Shown here: piece by piece, positions 25,491-34,710 of the stretch
Layout of the letters: each line of letters starts with the position of its first letter
Numbering within the stretch: position 1 is the first letter of the stretch
From: Flavobacterium johnsoniae
Lineage (GTDB): Bacteria > Bacteroidota > Bacteroidia > Flavobacteriales > Flavobacteriaceae
Length of the DNA: 64,000 nt
Direction of reading: 5' to 3'
NCBI RefSeq assembly: GCF_030388325.1
Contig: NZ_CP103794.1
Coordinates: 1,054,001-1,118,000 of the forward strand
Made by a program: the position numbers and the translations under genes
The notes under the pieces: generated by a model
The model's input: the letters and a program-made list of their open reading frames with translations, nothing else
The model's database searches: none
Told to the model about the DNA's origin: nothing

Positions 25491-26721
25491 AATAGACTTA
25501 TACAATTACACAACAATACTTTTAGGATCTTTTCCAATTCTTGGACTAAAGAAAAGTGTTCTCGCAATCATTATATGGGCGGTTTTTTCTCTAATAATAA
25601 TGGTTTCTGAAAAAAGTTATAAAGCGATTCAGAAAAAGGACAGAATAAATCTCTTCGTTTTAACAAGCTATTATTTGGCTTTCATAATTAGTTTTTTCTT
25701 TATTGAAGATAAAAAACTCGCAATGAGATTTTTAGAAAAGAATATTGCTTTTCTAATTTTTCCAGTATTTATGATTGTAAATAAGCGTTTTTTTTATGAA
25801 AACACATTAAGAAGAACGATTACAGTTTTCATCATTTCAAACATACTTTTAGCATCCTATATTTGGATCGTAATTTTGTCGAAAGGATATTTAACCGTAA
25901 TGAAATCAGATACTTATTATAATCCAATTATCAGGAATTTTTTTAGTGACATATCCGAAATTCATTTACCTTATTTAGGAATGTTATTTGTGTTTTCAAG
26001 CCTTGCGCTTTTAGATGATATTTTCAATAGTGCCAAAAAAATCGCATATAGGAATGTTTTGAGATGTTTGGGAATTGCGTTATTAATTTTTTCAGTTATT
26101 AGTTTTGCAGCAAGATTAGCTCTAATTCTGTTTATTGTATTATCACTTTTTTTACTTTTCAAAAAAGCTTCAAACGTTTGGATAAAAATAGGTTTTATAG
26201 TTTCTATACTTGCAATACTTTTTTTAGTTTTTACAATTCCGTCTTCAAAGAAAAGAATAGATGAAATTTGGAATGCCAAACTGGAACTGCCCAATAGCAC
26301 TCAGAAATCTGAAGAAGTTAATTTTAGATACGGAATCTACAATTGCGTAAGTATAATTTTAAAAGAAAATTGGATAATAGGCGTAGGTCCAGGAAATGTT
26401 CAAAAAAAACTAGATAACTGTTACTCAGGCTATAGTTATAAAAATTACGATGATTATTCAAAAATAGAATATAATTCTCACAACCAGTATCTAGATATAT
26501 GGCTTAAATATGGTATATTTGGCTTGATTCTATTTTTTGTTTTTTTGCTTTGGGGCATTAAAAAAATAAATATACTTTACGGTATTTTTCTATGTATAAT
26601 TATGACAGCAATGTTAACAGAAAATATATTTGACAGACAAGTTGGTGTTGTCTTCTTTACCCTTTTTAACACACTTTTTTTAATTAACCGAAAAGATCAT
26701 TTTGAAAAAAGCATTAATTAG
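25465..26721 (+). CDS. O-antigen ligase/polymerase-family membrane protein
   Basis: 418 residues with about ten hydrophobic segments. The Wzy_C/WaaL-type motif is visible: WIIGVGPGNVQ (about 302-312) and YNSHNQYLDIWLKYGIFGLI (about 335-354), containing the conserved H-N-x-YL. This family joins completed glycan to a lipid acceptor or polymerises repeat units. Start chosen at 25465; a second ATG four codons on (25477) is equally possible. It overlaps the glycosyltransferase before it and the TTG-started gene after it. Confidence 0.85.
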   Translation: MKFRMKINKIDLYNYTTILLGSFPILGLKKSVLAIIIWAVFSLIIMVSEKSYKAIQKKDRINLFVLTSYYLAFIISFFFIEDKKLAMRFLEKNIAFLIFPVFMIVNKRFFYENTLRRTITVFIISNILLASYIWIVILSKGYLTVMKSDTYYNPIIRNFFSDISEIHLPYLGMLFVFSSLALLDDIFNSAKKIAYRNVLRCLGIALLIFSVISFAARLALILFIVLSLFLLFKKASNVWIKIGFIVSILAILFLVFTIPSSKKRIDEIWNAKLELPNSTQKSEEVNFRYGIYNCVSIILKENWIIGVGPGNVQKKLDNCYSGYSYKNYDDYSKIEYNSHNQYLDIWLKYGIFGLILFFVFLLWGIKKINILYGIFLCIIMTAMLTENIFDRQVGVVFFTLFNTLFLINRKDHFEKSIN

Positions 26722-27820
26722 CGATTGGTATTATGTAAATGGAGGTGCTGAAAAAGTGATTCATTCAATAAATTCAATTTGGAATGATTTTGATCATTTT
26801 GCCCTTATTGATTTTTTGAATGATGAAGATCGAAAGTTTATTTTAAACGGAAAAAAAGCAAAAACAAGCTTTATTCAAAAACTGCCAACGGTTAAAAAAA
26901 ATCATCGAAAATTTCTTCAATTATTTCCAATTGCAATAGAACAATTTGATTTAAAAGATTTTGACTTAATAATAAGTTCTTCCTCTGCCGTTGCAAAAGG
27001 AATCAGAACCACCGAAAGCCAGCTTCATATTTGTTATTGCCACTCTCCAATGCGTTACGCTTGGGATTTAAGAGAGCAATATTTAAAAGACGCTGGATTG
27101 ACCAAAGGTCTAAAAGGATTGTATGCAAAATCGGTTTTAGATAAAATGCAAAAGTGGGATTTATCTAATTCAGAAAATGTCGATTATTTTATTGCCAATT
27201 CTAAACACATTGCCCAGAGAATTAAAAAAAGCTATAATAAAGAATCGGTTGTAATTTATCCTCCGGTCGATGTTGATTTTTTTACTTTGGAAGAAACAAA
27301 AGAAGATTATTATTTGACAGCTTCTAGAATGGTTCCGTACAAAAAAACGCAATTAATCGTTGAAGCTTTTAATGCATTGCCTCACCTAAAATTGATTGTT
27401 GCCGGTGAAGGACCTGAACTTGAAAAACTTCAAAAAATAGCCAAAAAGAATATTGAATTTGTTGGTTTCGTTGAGAATAAAAAACTGCGAAGCTTAATGC
27501 AAAAAGCAAAAGGTTTTGTTTTTGCGGCAGAAGAAGATTTTGGAATTATTCCTGTCGAAGCACAAGCTTGTGGAACTCCAGTTATTGCCTTAAAGAAAGG
27601 CGGAACTCTTGAAACGGTTGTAGAAAATGAAACAGGAATTTTCTTTGAAGAACAATCGGTTGAAAAAATAAAAGAAGCAATACTTTATTTTCAAACCAAA
27701 ACTTTCGATCCAAAAGTGATTCGCAAACATGCGGTTAAATTTTCAAAAGAACGATTTGAAAAAGAAATTAAGGAATTTGTTGAAACTAAGTTTAAAGCGC
27801 ATAAACGCACTTTGAAATAA
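26702..27820 (+). CDS. Glycosyltransferase family 4 (mannosyltransferase-like)
   Basis: 372 residues from a TTG start at 26702; no in-frame ATG lies near, and the protein begins KKALISDWYYVNGGAEKVIHS as in WbaZ-like mannosyltransferases. Further marks: HICYCHSPMRYAWDLREQYL, YFIANSKHIAQRIKKSY, LTASRMVPYKKTQLIVEAFN, VAGEGPELEKLQ and the donor-binding EEDFGIIPVEAQACGTPVIAL. The sugar is not proven. It overlaps the ligase-type gene by 20 bp and is the last gene of the compact run. Confidence 0.92.
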   Translation: MKKALISDWYYVNGGAEKVIHSINSIWNDFDHFALIDFLNDEDRKFILNGKKAKTSFIQKLPTVKKNHRKFLQLFPIAIEQFDLKDFDLIISSSSAVAKGIRTTESQLHICYCHSPMRYAWDLREQYLKDAGLTKGLKGLYAKSVLDKMQKWDLSNSENVDYFIANSKHIAQRIKKSYNKESVVIYPPVDVDFFTLEETKEDYYLTASRMVPYKKTQLIVEAFNALPHLKLIVAGEGPELEKLQKIAKKNIEFVGFVENKKLRSLMQKAKGFVFAAEEDFGIIPVEAQACGTPVIALKKGGTLETVVENETGIFFEEQSVEKIKEAILYFQTKTFDPKVIRKHAVKFSKERFEKEIKEFVETKFKAHKRTLK

Positions 27821-27890
27821 AGACAAAGTTAGAATATATCAGAAAAATAGTTTTCAAATCAACTAAATTTGCGTTGACTAAACAATTATC

Positions 27891-28874
27891 ATGAAAAGAA
27901 TACTTATTACCGGAGCAGCAGGTTTTTTAGGATCACATTTATGTGACAGATTTATCAAAGAAGGATATTTTGTTATCGGGATGGATAATTTGATTACAGG
28001 AGATCTTAAAAATATTGAACATTTGTTCAAACTGGAAAATTTTGAATTCTATCATCATGATATTACCAAGTTTGTTCATGTTCCGGGAGATTTAGATTAT
28101 ATCTTGCATTTTGCTTCGCCTGCAAGTCCTATTGATTATTTGAAAATTCCGATTCAAACCTTAAAAGTAGGATCTTTAGGAACGCACAATTTATTAGGAT
28201 TGGCGAGAGTTAAAAAAGCACGAATTTTAATTGCTTCAACTTCTGAAGTTTATGGAGATCCGTTAGTGCATCCACAAACTGAAGAATACTACGGAAACGT
28301 AAATACAATTGGTCCGCGTGGCGTTTACGACGAAGCAAAACGTTTTCAGGAATCTATAACAATGGCATATCATACTTTTCACGGAGTAGAAACCAGAATC
28401 GTGCGTATTTTTAATACCTACGGACCAAGAATGCGATTAAACGACGGACGTGTAATTCCTGCTTTTATCGGACAGGCTTTGCGCGGAGAAGATTTAACGA
28501 TTTTTGGAGACGGAATGCAAACACGTTCTTTCTGTTACGTAGACGATCAGGTCGAAGGTATTTTCAGATTATTGCATTCTGATTATGTTTATCCAGTAAA
28601 TATTGGAAATCCAGACGAAATCACCATTAAAGATTTTGCAGAAGAAATCATAAAATTGACAGGAACAAATCAGAAAGTGGTTTATCATCCTTTACCAATA
28701 AACGATCCGTTGCAACGTCAGCCAGACACAACAAAAGCAAAAGAATTATTAGGTTGGGAAGCCAAAGTAAATCGCGCAGAGGGAATGAAGATTACGTACG
28801 AATATTTCAAATCATTGTCTGCAGAAGAACTTGCGAAAGAAGAACACAAAGATTTTTCGAGTTATATAAAATAA
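27891..28874 (+). CDS. UDP-glucuronate decarboxylase (UDP-xylose synthase), SDR family
   Basis: 327 residues. This NAD-dependent enzyme turns UDP-glucuronate into UDP-xylose. The GxxGxxG loop [12 protein letters not shown] is at residues 6-17, the active STSEVYGDP at 116-124 and YDEAK at 146-150. The [22 protein letters not shown] segment and [20 protein letters not shown] are typical of the UXS group rather than UDP-glucose epimerases. A TAAATTTG box at 27864-27871 suggests a separate promoter after the 70-bp gap. It points to xylose or a derivative in the surface glycan. Confidence 0.92.
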   Translation: MKRILITGAAGFLGSHLCDRFIKEGYFVIGMDNLITGDLKNIEHLFKLENFEFYHHDITKFVHVPGDLDYILHFASPASPIDYLKIPIQTLKVGSLGTHNLLGLARVKKARILIASTSEVYGDPLVHPQTEEYYGNVNTIGPRGVYDEAKRFQESITMAYHTFHGVETRIVRIFNTYGPRMRLNDGRVIPAFIGQALRGEDLTIFGDGMQTRSFCYVDDQVEGIFRLLHSDYVYPVNIGNPDEITIKDFAEEIIKLTGTNQKVVYHPLPINDPLQRQPDTTKAKELLGWEAKVNRAEGMKITYEYFKSLSAEELAKEEHKDFSSYIK

Positions 28875-28909
28875 AAAAAGGGGAAATGCTTAACATTTCC
28901 CCTTTTTTT
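28873..28909. terminator. Bidirectional terminator between UXS and glycosyltransferase genes
   Basis: Core stem GGGGAAATG / CATTTCCCC (28880-28888 and 28894-28902) with a 5-nt loop and long A/T runs. It lies between two convergent genes. Confidence 0.92.
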
Positions 28910-28926
28910 ATTTAAATCAAATTGAT

Positions 28927-30114
28927 TCAAAAAGCATCATGGTCAATTAAATCTTTCATTTGTTTATCGAGATTAAAGTTCTGTTTTGCATGAATAAAAA
29001 TCGTTTTTTTCATAGCTTGAATTTCATTTTTATCTATTTCTGAAATTTGTTTTAAAGCAACATTTAAACCTTTAAAATCTTCAACAGGAACAACCCAACC
29101 CAGATTATTTTCTTCTACAATATTTTCGCCTTCGCCTCCGCCAAAATACAAAACAGGAAAACCTAAAGCGCTGTATTCGAATATTTTTGAAGGAACAGAA
29201 CCGTAAATTCTTGTTTTTAAAGGAACAAGAGCGATATCCAAAGTCATTAATTTTTCATGCAGAATATTACGTTCTAACATTCCATGAAAAATAATTTTCT
29301 GCATCGGATTCTGATTCATATAATCGACAATTTGAGCTTTCTCTGCGCCATCGCCAAAAATATGTAATTCGACATTTAAATGTTCTAAATCTAATTTTTG
29401 AATAAGTTCAAAAACACCTTGCGCAACGCCCAATAATCCTGCGTAAAACAATTTTATTGGTTCGTTAGAATTTTCATTTTCATGGATATTATTTTCCACA
29501 AAATGATCGGGATAATTGCGATATAAAAAGCATTTCTTTTCTGGAAAAATAGAATGGATATGAGCTATAATTTCATTGGATTGACCGAAAATATGCGTTG
29601 CTTTTTTGTAAATGAAACGTTCTATAAAAAGTAGCATTTTATGCGAAATACTGTTTTTCTTTAAAACGCGAAGTTCAATTGCTGCAGTAGGCCAAAGATC
29701 TGAAACATTCAAAATTATTTTTTTTCGTTTAATCCAAAGTGCAAAAACAGCTGTAAAAGACAATAATAGAGGCGGAGATTGCACAATTACTTTTTTAGGT
29801 GTTTTGGCAAATAGTAAGTAGAAAAATAAAATAGTTGAGAAAGAAAACGTTGAAACAATTCTTTTAAAAATATTAGAACTGTTGCTCGGATAAATCCAAA
29901 GTCGTTTTAAAGTAATATTTTGAATTTTTTCGGTAACAGAAAATCGACCTTTATATTCTGGAAAAATCTCTCCTTTCGGATAATTTGGCAGCGGAGAAAT
30001 CACCGAAACATTATATCCGTTTTGATTTAACTTCAGCGCCAATTGCTCAATTCTATTTGCAGCAGCACCTTTTTCTGGCGGATAATAATTGGATATAATT
30101 AAAATGTCGTTCAT
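28927..30114 (-). CDS. Glycosyltransferase family 4 (WbuB/fucosaminyltransferase-like)
   Basis: 395 residues. Starts MNDILIISNYYPPEKGAAANR, then VISPLPNYPKGEIF, KVIVQSPPLLLSF, ILNVSDLWPTAAIELRVLKK and a hydrophobic patch, as in WbuB-type enzymes that add fucosamine or related N-acetyl sugars. The C-terminal half has FYAGLLGVAQGVFELIQ, ELHIFGDGAE and KIFEYSALGFPVLYFGGGEGENIV. Its start overlaps the stop of wecB by one base (TAATG), so the two are translationally coupled; this fits with the enzyme using a UDP-ManNAc-derived donor. Confidence 0.9.
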   Translation of the reverse strand: MNDILIISNYYPPEKGAAANRIEQLALKLNQNGYNVSVISPLPNYPKGEIFPEYKGRFSVTEKIQNITLKRLWIYPSNSSNIFKRIVSTFSFSTILFFYLLFAKTPKKVIVQSPPLLLSFTAVFALWIKRKKIILNVSDLWPTAAIELRVLKKNSISHKMLLFIERFIYKKATHIFGQSNEIIAHIHSIFPEKKCFLYRNYPDHFVENNIHENENSNEPIKLFYAGLLGVAQGVFELIQKLDLEHLNVELHIFGDGAEKAQIVDYMNQNPMQKIIFHGMLERNILHEKLMTLDIALVPLKTRIYGSVPSKIFEYSALGFPVLYFGGGEGENIVEENNLGWVVPVEDFKGLNVALKQISEIDKNEIQAMKKTIFIHAKQNFNLDKQMKDLIDHDAF

Positions 30115-31199
30115 TATTTATCCAATAAAATTGAAACAATTCTTTCCGATGCTTTTCCATCCCATAATTCTGGAATACCACTTTTTTTGGCGCCATTTTG
30201 CAAAAATGAACCAAAAACTTTTTTCAGATTTTCAAAAGAAGTTCCCACAATTGTGTTCGTTCCAATAGATTCTGTTTCAGGTCTTTCCGTGTTATCACGC
30301 ATTGTAAAACATGGAATTCCGAGAACAGTTGTTTCTTCAGAAATTCCGCCGCTATCAGTAATAACCGCAAAACTATTTTTGATTAAATACATGAAATTCA
30401 GATAACCTTGAGGCGAAACAAAAACGATGTTTTTAAATTCAATTTTACTTTCGCTTAAAATTGCCTGCGTTCTCGGATGAATAGGGAAAATTATTTTTTT
30501 GTCATTGACTAAAGAATCAATTCCGTGAAGTAAATCGATAAGAGATGAAACTTCATCAACATTTGCCGGACGATGTAAGGTTAAAATGATATAATTTTTT
30601 TCTTTTAATTGATGTTCGTTCCAAAAAACTGGCGCCGAACTTCTATTGATATTTTGATATAAAGTATCAATCATAACGTTGCCCACAAAATGTACATTTT
30701 CAGGATCAGAACCTAATTTCAGTAAATTTTCTGAAGCCGATGTTGAGGTTGTAAAAAAGTAATCTGTAATACTGTCCGTCAGCATTCGGTTGATTTCTTC
30801 GGGCATTGTTAAATCTCCAGAGCGAATTCCAGCTTCAACATGTGCTACTTTTGTATGGCATTTTTTAGCCACAATTGAGCATGCCATTGTTGAGTTAACG
30901 TCGCCAACAACCAAAACCAAATCACTTGGATTTTGAAGTAATTCTTTTTCAAAAGCAATCATAATTGCCGCAGTTTGTTTGGCTTGTGAACCACTTTTTA
31001 CTTCCAAATTTACATTTGGATGCGGAATATTTAATTCCTCAAAAAAAGTATCACTTAAGTTTTTATCATAATGCTGACCGGTGTGAACCAAACGAAATGA
31101 AACATCTAAACCTTCATTTTGCTTGCTTTTGATAGCATTAATAATCGGTGCTATTTTTATAAAGTTTGGTCTTGCACCTGCAATTATGGTAATTTTCAT
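30114..31199 (-). CDS. wecB: UDP-N-acetylglucosamine 2-epimerase (non-hydrolysing)
   Basis: 361 residues. WecB interconverts UDP-GlcNAc and UDP-ManNAc, a first step toward ManNAc or uronate sugars in surface glycans. Marks: MKITIIAGARPNFIKIAPII, LVHTGQHYDKNLSDTFFEEL, LVVGDVNSTMACSIVAKK, VAHVEAGIRSGDLTMPEEINRMLTD (His/Glu of the active site), GNVMIDTLYQ, LTLHRPANVD, ITDSGGISEETTVLGIPCFTMRDNTERPET. Full length. It is the first gene of a two-gene unit; on the minus strand TACTTTTG lies at 31226-31233. The wecC partner is not in the window. Confidence 0.96.
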   Translation of the reverse strand: MKITIIAGARPNFIKIAPIINAIKSKQNEGLDVSFRLVHTGQHYDKNLSDTFFEELNIPHPNVNLEVKSGSQAKQTAAIMIAFEKELLQNPSDLVLVVGDVNSTMACSIVAKKCHTKVAHVEAGIRSGDLTMPEEINRMLTDSITDYFFTTSTSASENLLKLGSDPENVHFVGNVMIDTLYQNINRSSAPVFWNEHQLKEKNYIILTLHRPANVDEVSSLIDLLHGIDSLVNDKKIIFPIHPRTQAILSESKIEFKNIVFVSPQGYLNFMYLIKNSFAVITDSGGISEETTVLGIPCFTMRDNTERPETESIGTNTIVGTSFENLKKVFGSFLQNGAKKSGIPELWDGKASERIVSILLDK

Positions 31200-31327
31200 A
31201 AATTCTTTCTAAAAACTTTCTTTGGCAAAAGTAAAGTTTAAATTGGAATCTCGATAAATTGGAAGATTTAGTTATGTTTAAAATTCAAATTTTGAAAAGT
31301 ATATAAAATTAATCTTATTCAAATTGG

Positions 31328-31346
31328 AGGTCACAATTTGTGACCT
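31328..31346. repeat. 19-nt palindrome downstream of the ORF6N gene
   Basis: AGGTCACAATTTGTGACCT, centred on one T. It lies 17 bp after the ORF6N stop on the minus strand and repeats the core of the palindrome inside that gene (31675-31709). Confidence 0.93.
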
Positions 31347-31362
31347 TAAAAATGTAGAAATA

Positions 31363-31905
31363 TTATTTTTTATAACCAATCTTTACTCTTTCAGCTTCGT
31401 TTTCTTTTTTCTCAGTCAATTCATCTAAATAAGAAAAAACTAATTCAATATTCTTATCATGATTCTCTAACTTCTTTTGTCCCGAGGCTTCGGGATGAAG
31501 TATATCAACTTTAATTTCAGTTGTGTCCAAAAACATTTGCCTAACTTTTGTGAAAATCCTCATAATTTGAATATTGGTTTGGATTGCTTTGTCGCTTTTT
31601 AGCACGCTTGAAAGCATTAAAATTCCATGTTCTGTAAAGACATAAGGAAGATATTTTAAGTTTGAACCTCTACCATTCTTCAAGGTCACAATTTGTGACC
31701 TTGAAGAATCATATTCCACTTTAGTAAGTTCAAACATAAAATCATCGGGAAATCTTGATAAATTTCTTTTAACAGCTTGCTTTAATACTTTGGTCTCTAT
31801 CCCATAAAGTAATGCCAAATCGCCATCAAGCATCACTTTCTGACCGCGGATAAAATATATTTTATTAGAAATTGTTTCTTCAGAAAGTAGAGATATATCG
31901 TCCAT
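31363..31905 (-). CDS. ORF6N domain protein
   Basis: 180 residues. The ORF6N (KilA-N-related) domain covers about 8-100: KIYFIRGQKVMLDGDLALLYGIETKVLKQAVKRN, RFPDDFMFELTKVEY, YLPYVFTEHGILMLSSVL. The domain is known from phage and bacterial proteins and is thought to bind DNA. The C-terminus (130-180) is a charged helix. Two palindromes lie within the coding sequence: one 35 nt long over residues about 66-77 (DSSRSQIVTLKN) and a TCCCGA..TCGGGA element over residues 137-142. It interrupts the polysaccharide locus on the minus strand, and may be a recent arrival. Confidence 0.88.
   Translation of the reverse strand: MDDISLLSEETISNKIYFIRGQKVMLDGDLALLYGIETKVLKQAVKRNLSRFPDDFMFELTKVEYDSSRSQIVTLKNGRGSNLKYLPYVFTEHGILMLSSVLKSDKAIQTNIQIMRIFTKVRQMFLDTTEIKVDILHPEASGQKKLENHDKNIELVFSYLDELTEKKENEAERVKIGYKK
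31480..31495. repeat. TCCCGA-type palindrome inside the ORF6N gene
   Basis: TCCCGAGGCTTCGGGA, a 6-bp stem with a 4-nt loop. The same element, TGTCCCGA-N-GCTTCGGGA, occurs at 37853-37868 inside an unrelated gene. Confidence 0.9.
31675..31709. repeat. 35-nt perfect palindrome inside the ORF6N gene
   Basis: Arms ATTCTTCAAGGTCACAA / TTGTGACCTTGAAGAAT around a central T at 31692. Its core repeats 31328-31346. Confidence 0.95.
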
Positions 31906-31945
31906 AAGTTTTAATTAAAAAACAAATGTAAGATTTTATTTATAC

Positions 31946-33256
31946 TTATAAATAAGATTGAAACTGTTTTAATTTCCCACTATTGCTTCTTTCTAAAACA
32001 GATTTTCGGGTAAAAGTGAAGTTTAAATTAGGTTCCAGATATAAATCAATGGCTCCTTTTATTTTTTGAATTTGTTCTGAAACCAATTCTTTTTCAGCTA
32101 CATATTCAATTTCAAAAGCATCTATTTTAGTTTGTTTGATAATGAATTCTTTTACATTTCCATCGTCTTCAATTATGCTTTTGGTTACATAATAGAAAGT
32201 CAAACCTGGCGATTTTTTTCCGCTTGGAAGAATTGCTACGTCATTGGTTCTTCCAATTAATTTTTTTAGAATCGGTTTTTGCGGAGTGCTTTTTTTATCT
32301 AGAATTCCAATATCGCCAATTTCATATCTTATAAAAGGATGAGCTTTGTTGAAAAGAGAAGTAATCACAATTTTTCCTTCTTCCCCGTAAGGGAGAACAT
32401 TATTATTTTCATCTAAAATTTCTACAAAAAGCGTTTCAGAATTTATTTGCCATTCGCCTTCAAGATTTTCAAAAGCAATTAAATCCAATTCGGAAGCACC
32501 GTATTCACGGATAATTGGAATTCCGAATTGTTTTTCCAGCAGTTTTTTATCCGAATCAAAAAGCATTTCTGAAGTAACAAAACACGCTTTTAAAGTCGGA
32601 CAAATTTCGTTCAAAACGATATTTTTATTTTCTAAATATTTGGCAAAGAAAACGATAGAACTTGTATAACCGTTGATGTAATCGAATTTTTTCGTTTTGA
32701 ATTTCTGTAGAAATTTTTCTAGAATTTCATCTGATAAATCAAAAACCGGAAAACGAAAACGATGCGTCAAAAAATCTTTGAAACGTTCTTTTTTGTATCC
32801 AATAAAATCTAAAGGAATGCCATAAAAACGTGCTTGAAAAGAATGGTTAAAATCAATTCTAAACCATCCAAAACGCATAATAATCGAAGACCAAGTTAAA
32901 GCGTGAGCATATTTATCTTTCGCAAAAACAAACGGAGTTCCGCTCGATCCAGAGGTTTTGTTGAGGTAAATGTTTTTTTGGGAATATCCTTTTGAAAGTC
33001 TTTCTTCAAGTGGTTTTTGTAGATTCTGTTTGTTTAAAATTGGTAAATCTTCCCAATTTTTGAAAGTCGTATTTCCGACTAATTCTTTATAAAAATTGTT
33101 GTTTTTCAAATGAAAATCGACAATTTCGTTCTTTTTATTTTCAAGAAATGAATTGTATTCTTCTTCTGAAAAATGAACAATTTTATTCAATTCGGCTTTG
33201 GCTTTCTTTATCGGAAAACCATTTAATTGGAGCGAAAGATCAAAAAGACGAATCAT
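31946..33256 (-). CDS. CapK/PaaK-like adenylate-forming enzyme
   Basis: 436 residues. The ANL-type motif NKTSGSSGTPFVFAKDKYA (about 98-116) is the ATP-phosphate loop, as in phenylacetate-CoA ligases and in CapK proteins of capsule loci. Later REYGASELDLIAFE, KIVITSLFNKAHPFIRYEIGDIG and LIGRTNDVAILPSGKK complete the fold with the hinge. CapK proteins sit in many polysaccharide gene clusters; the acyl substrate is unknown, with activation of an acyl group for glycan modification being one possibility. It lies 40 bp upstream of the ORF6N gene on the same strand. Confidence 0.85.
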   Translation of the reverse strand: MIRLFDLSLQLNGFPIKKAKAELNKIVHFSEEEYNSFLENKKNEIVDFHLKNNNFYKELVGNTTFKNWEDLPILNKQNLQKPLEERLSKGYSQKNIYLNKTSGSSGTPFVFAKDKYAHALTWSSIIMRFGWFRIDFNHSFQARFYGIPLDFIGYKKERFKDFLTHRFRFPVFDLSDEILEKFLQKFKTKKFDYINGYTSSIVFFAKYLENKNIVLNEICPTLKACFVTSEMLFDSDKKLLEKQFGIPIIREYGASELDLIAFENLEGEWQINSETLFVEILDENNNVLPYGEEGKIVITSLFNKAHPFIRYEIGDIGILDKKSTPQKPILKKLIGRTNDVAILPSGKKSPGLTFYYVTKSIIEDDGNVKEFIIKQTKIDAFEIEYVAEKELVSEQIQKIKGAIDLYLEPNLNFTFTRKSVLERSNSGKLKQFQSYL

Positions 33257-33391
33257 TTTTCAGGATAATTTTCCTCAAAAATAATGTTTACGAATTACTA
33301 ACAGTATAGAACCAACAATTTTTTGAAGATTAAATTATTTTTTACGTACAAAAGCAAGTATTTTTGCACCACAACTAAATACAACAACACC

Positions 33392-34666
33392 ATGACAATT
33401 TTATTATTGGGATCAGGCGGAAGAGAGCATGCATTTGCATGGAAAATGACTCAGAGTCCGCTTTGCGAAAAACTTTTTGTAGTACCTGGAAATGCAGGAA
33501 CCGCTGCAATTGCTGAAAACGTGGCAATATCTGCGACAGATTTTGAAGCTGTAAAAGCTTTAGTACTTAAAGAAAATATAAGTTTAGTAGTCGTAGGACC
33601 TGAAGATCCATTGGTAAAAGGTATTTACGATTATTTCAAAAACGACGAAAGTTTAAAACATATTCCAGTTATCGGTCCATCTAAATTAGGTGCTCAATTA
33701 GAAGGAAGTAAAGAATTTGCCAAAGAATTCTTGATGAAACACAATATTCCAACGGCGGCTTACGATAGTTTTACTGCAGAAACAGTTGAAAAAGGTTGTG
33801 ATTTCTTAGAAACATTACAGCCTCCATACGTTTTAAAAGCAGACGGATTGGCAGCAGGAAAAGGAGTTTTGATTATTCAGGATCTTGAAGAAGCAAAAAC
33901 AGAATTACGTAATATGTTGGTTCACGCTAAATTTGGAACAGCAAGTGCAAAAGTTGTTATCGAAGAATTTTTGGACGGAATCGAATTAAGCTGTTTCGTT
34001 TTAACAGACGGGAAAAACTATAAAATTCTTCCAACAGCAAAAGATTACAAAAGAATTGGCGAAGGCGATACAGGTTTAAATACAGGCGGAATGGGAGCCG
34101 TTTCTCCAGTTCCTTATGTTGATGCTGTTTTAATGGAAAAAATTGAAACTCGTATTGTAAAACCAACAATCGAAGGTTTTCAAAAAGACGGAATCGAATA
34201 TAAAGGTTTTGTTTTTATTGGTTTAATAAATGTGAAAAACGAACCAATCGTTATTGAATATAACGTAAGAATGGGAGATCCTGAAACTGAAGTTGTGGTT
34301 CCGAGATTAAAATCAGATTTAGTTGAATTGTTTTTGTCTGTTGCAGATCAAAAATTAGGCGATTTTAATTTAGAAGTTGATCCAAGAAGTGCTACAACGG
34401 TTATGTTAGTTTCTGGCGGATATCCTGAAGATTTTGAAAAAGGAAAAGTAATTTCAGGATTAGAAAATATTGAAGAATCTATAGTTTTTCACGCAGGGAC
34501 AAAATTAGATAACGGAAATGTCGTTACTAATGGAGGACGTGTAATTGCTATTACTTCTTACGGAGATAATTTCCAAGAAGCCATAAAAAAATCTTACCAA
34601 AACATAGATAAACTAAGCTTTGATAAGATGTATTTTAGAAAAGATATCGGCTTCGATCTAATTTAA
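33392..34666 (+). CDS. purD: Phosphoribosylamine-glycine ligase
   Basis: 424 residues from the ATG at 33392 (a longer frame lacks conserved residues). PurD joins phosphoribosylamine and glycine with ATP to give GAR, step two of purine synthesis. ATP-grasp enzyme: MTILLLGSGGREHAFAWKM, VVVGPEDPLVKGIYD, IGPSKLGAQLEGSKEFAKEF, YVLKADGLAAGKGVLI, DYKRIGEGDTGLNTGGMGAVSPVPY, YNVRMGDPETEVVVPR. Full length. A TATTTTTG box at 33359-33366 precedes it. A single-gene unit. Confidence 0.97.
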   Translation: MTILLLGSGGREHAFAWKMTQSPLCEKLFVVPGNAGTAAIAENVAISATDFEAVKALVLKENISLVVVGPEDPLVKGIYDYFKNDESLKHIPVIGPSKLGAQLEGSKEFAKEFLMKHNIPTAAYDSFTAETVEKGCDFLETLQPPYVLKADGLAAGKGVLIIQDLEEAKTELRNMLVHAKFGTASAKVVIEEFLDGIELSCFVLTDGKNYKILPTAKDYKRIGEGDTGLNTGGMGAVSPVPYVDAVLMEKIETRIVKPTIEGFQKDGIEYKGFVFIGLINVKNEPIVIEYNVRMGDPETEVVVPRLKSDLVELFLSVADQKLGDFNLEVDPRSATTVMLVSGGYPEDFEKGKVISGLENIEESIVFHAGTKLDNGNVVTNGGRVIAITSYGDNFQEAIKKSYQNIDKLSFDKMYFRKDIGFDLI

Positions 34667-34678
34667 AAATAAAATTTG

Positions 34679-34710
34679 CCAGCCCTTTTTAATTAAAGGG
34701 TTTGGTTTTT
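34679..34710 (+). terminator. Terminator of purD
   Basis: CCAGCCCTTT pairs with AAAGGGTTTGG through CCA/TGG and CCCTTT/AAAGGG, with a mismatch between, over a TTAATT loop; TTTTT follows. It lies just before the convergent DUF6341-like gene. Confidence 0.7.

Noticed and set aside
25971..26300. 109-codon minus-strand frame inside the ligase-type gene
   Set aside because: It is a shadow of the membrane-protein gene on the other strand, with no family match and no place for a promoter.
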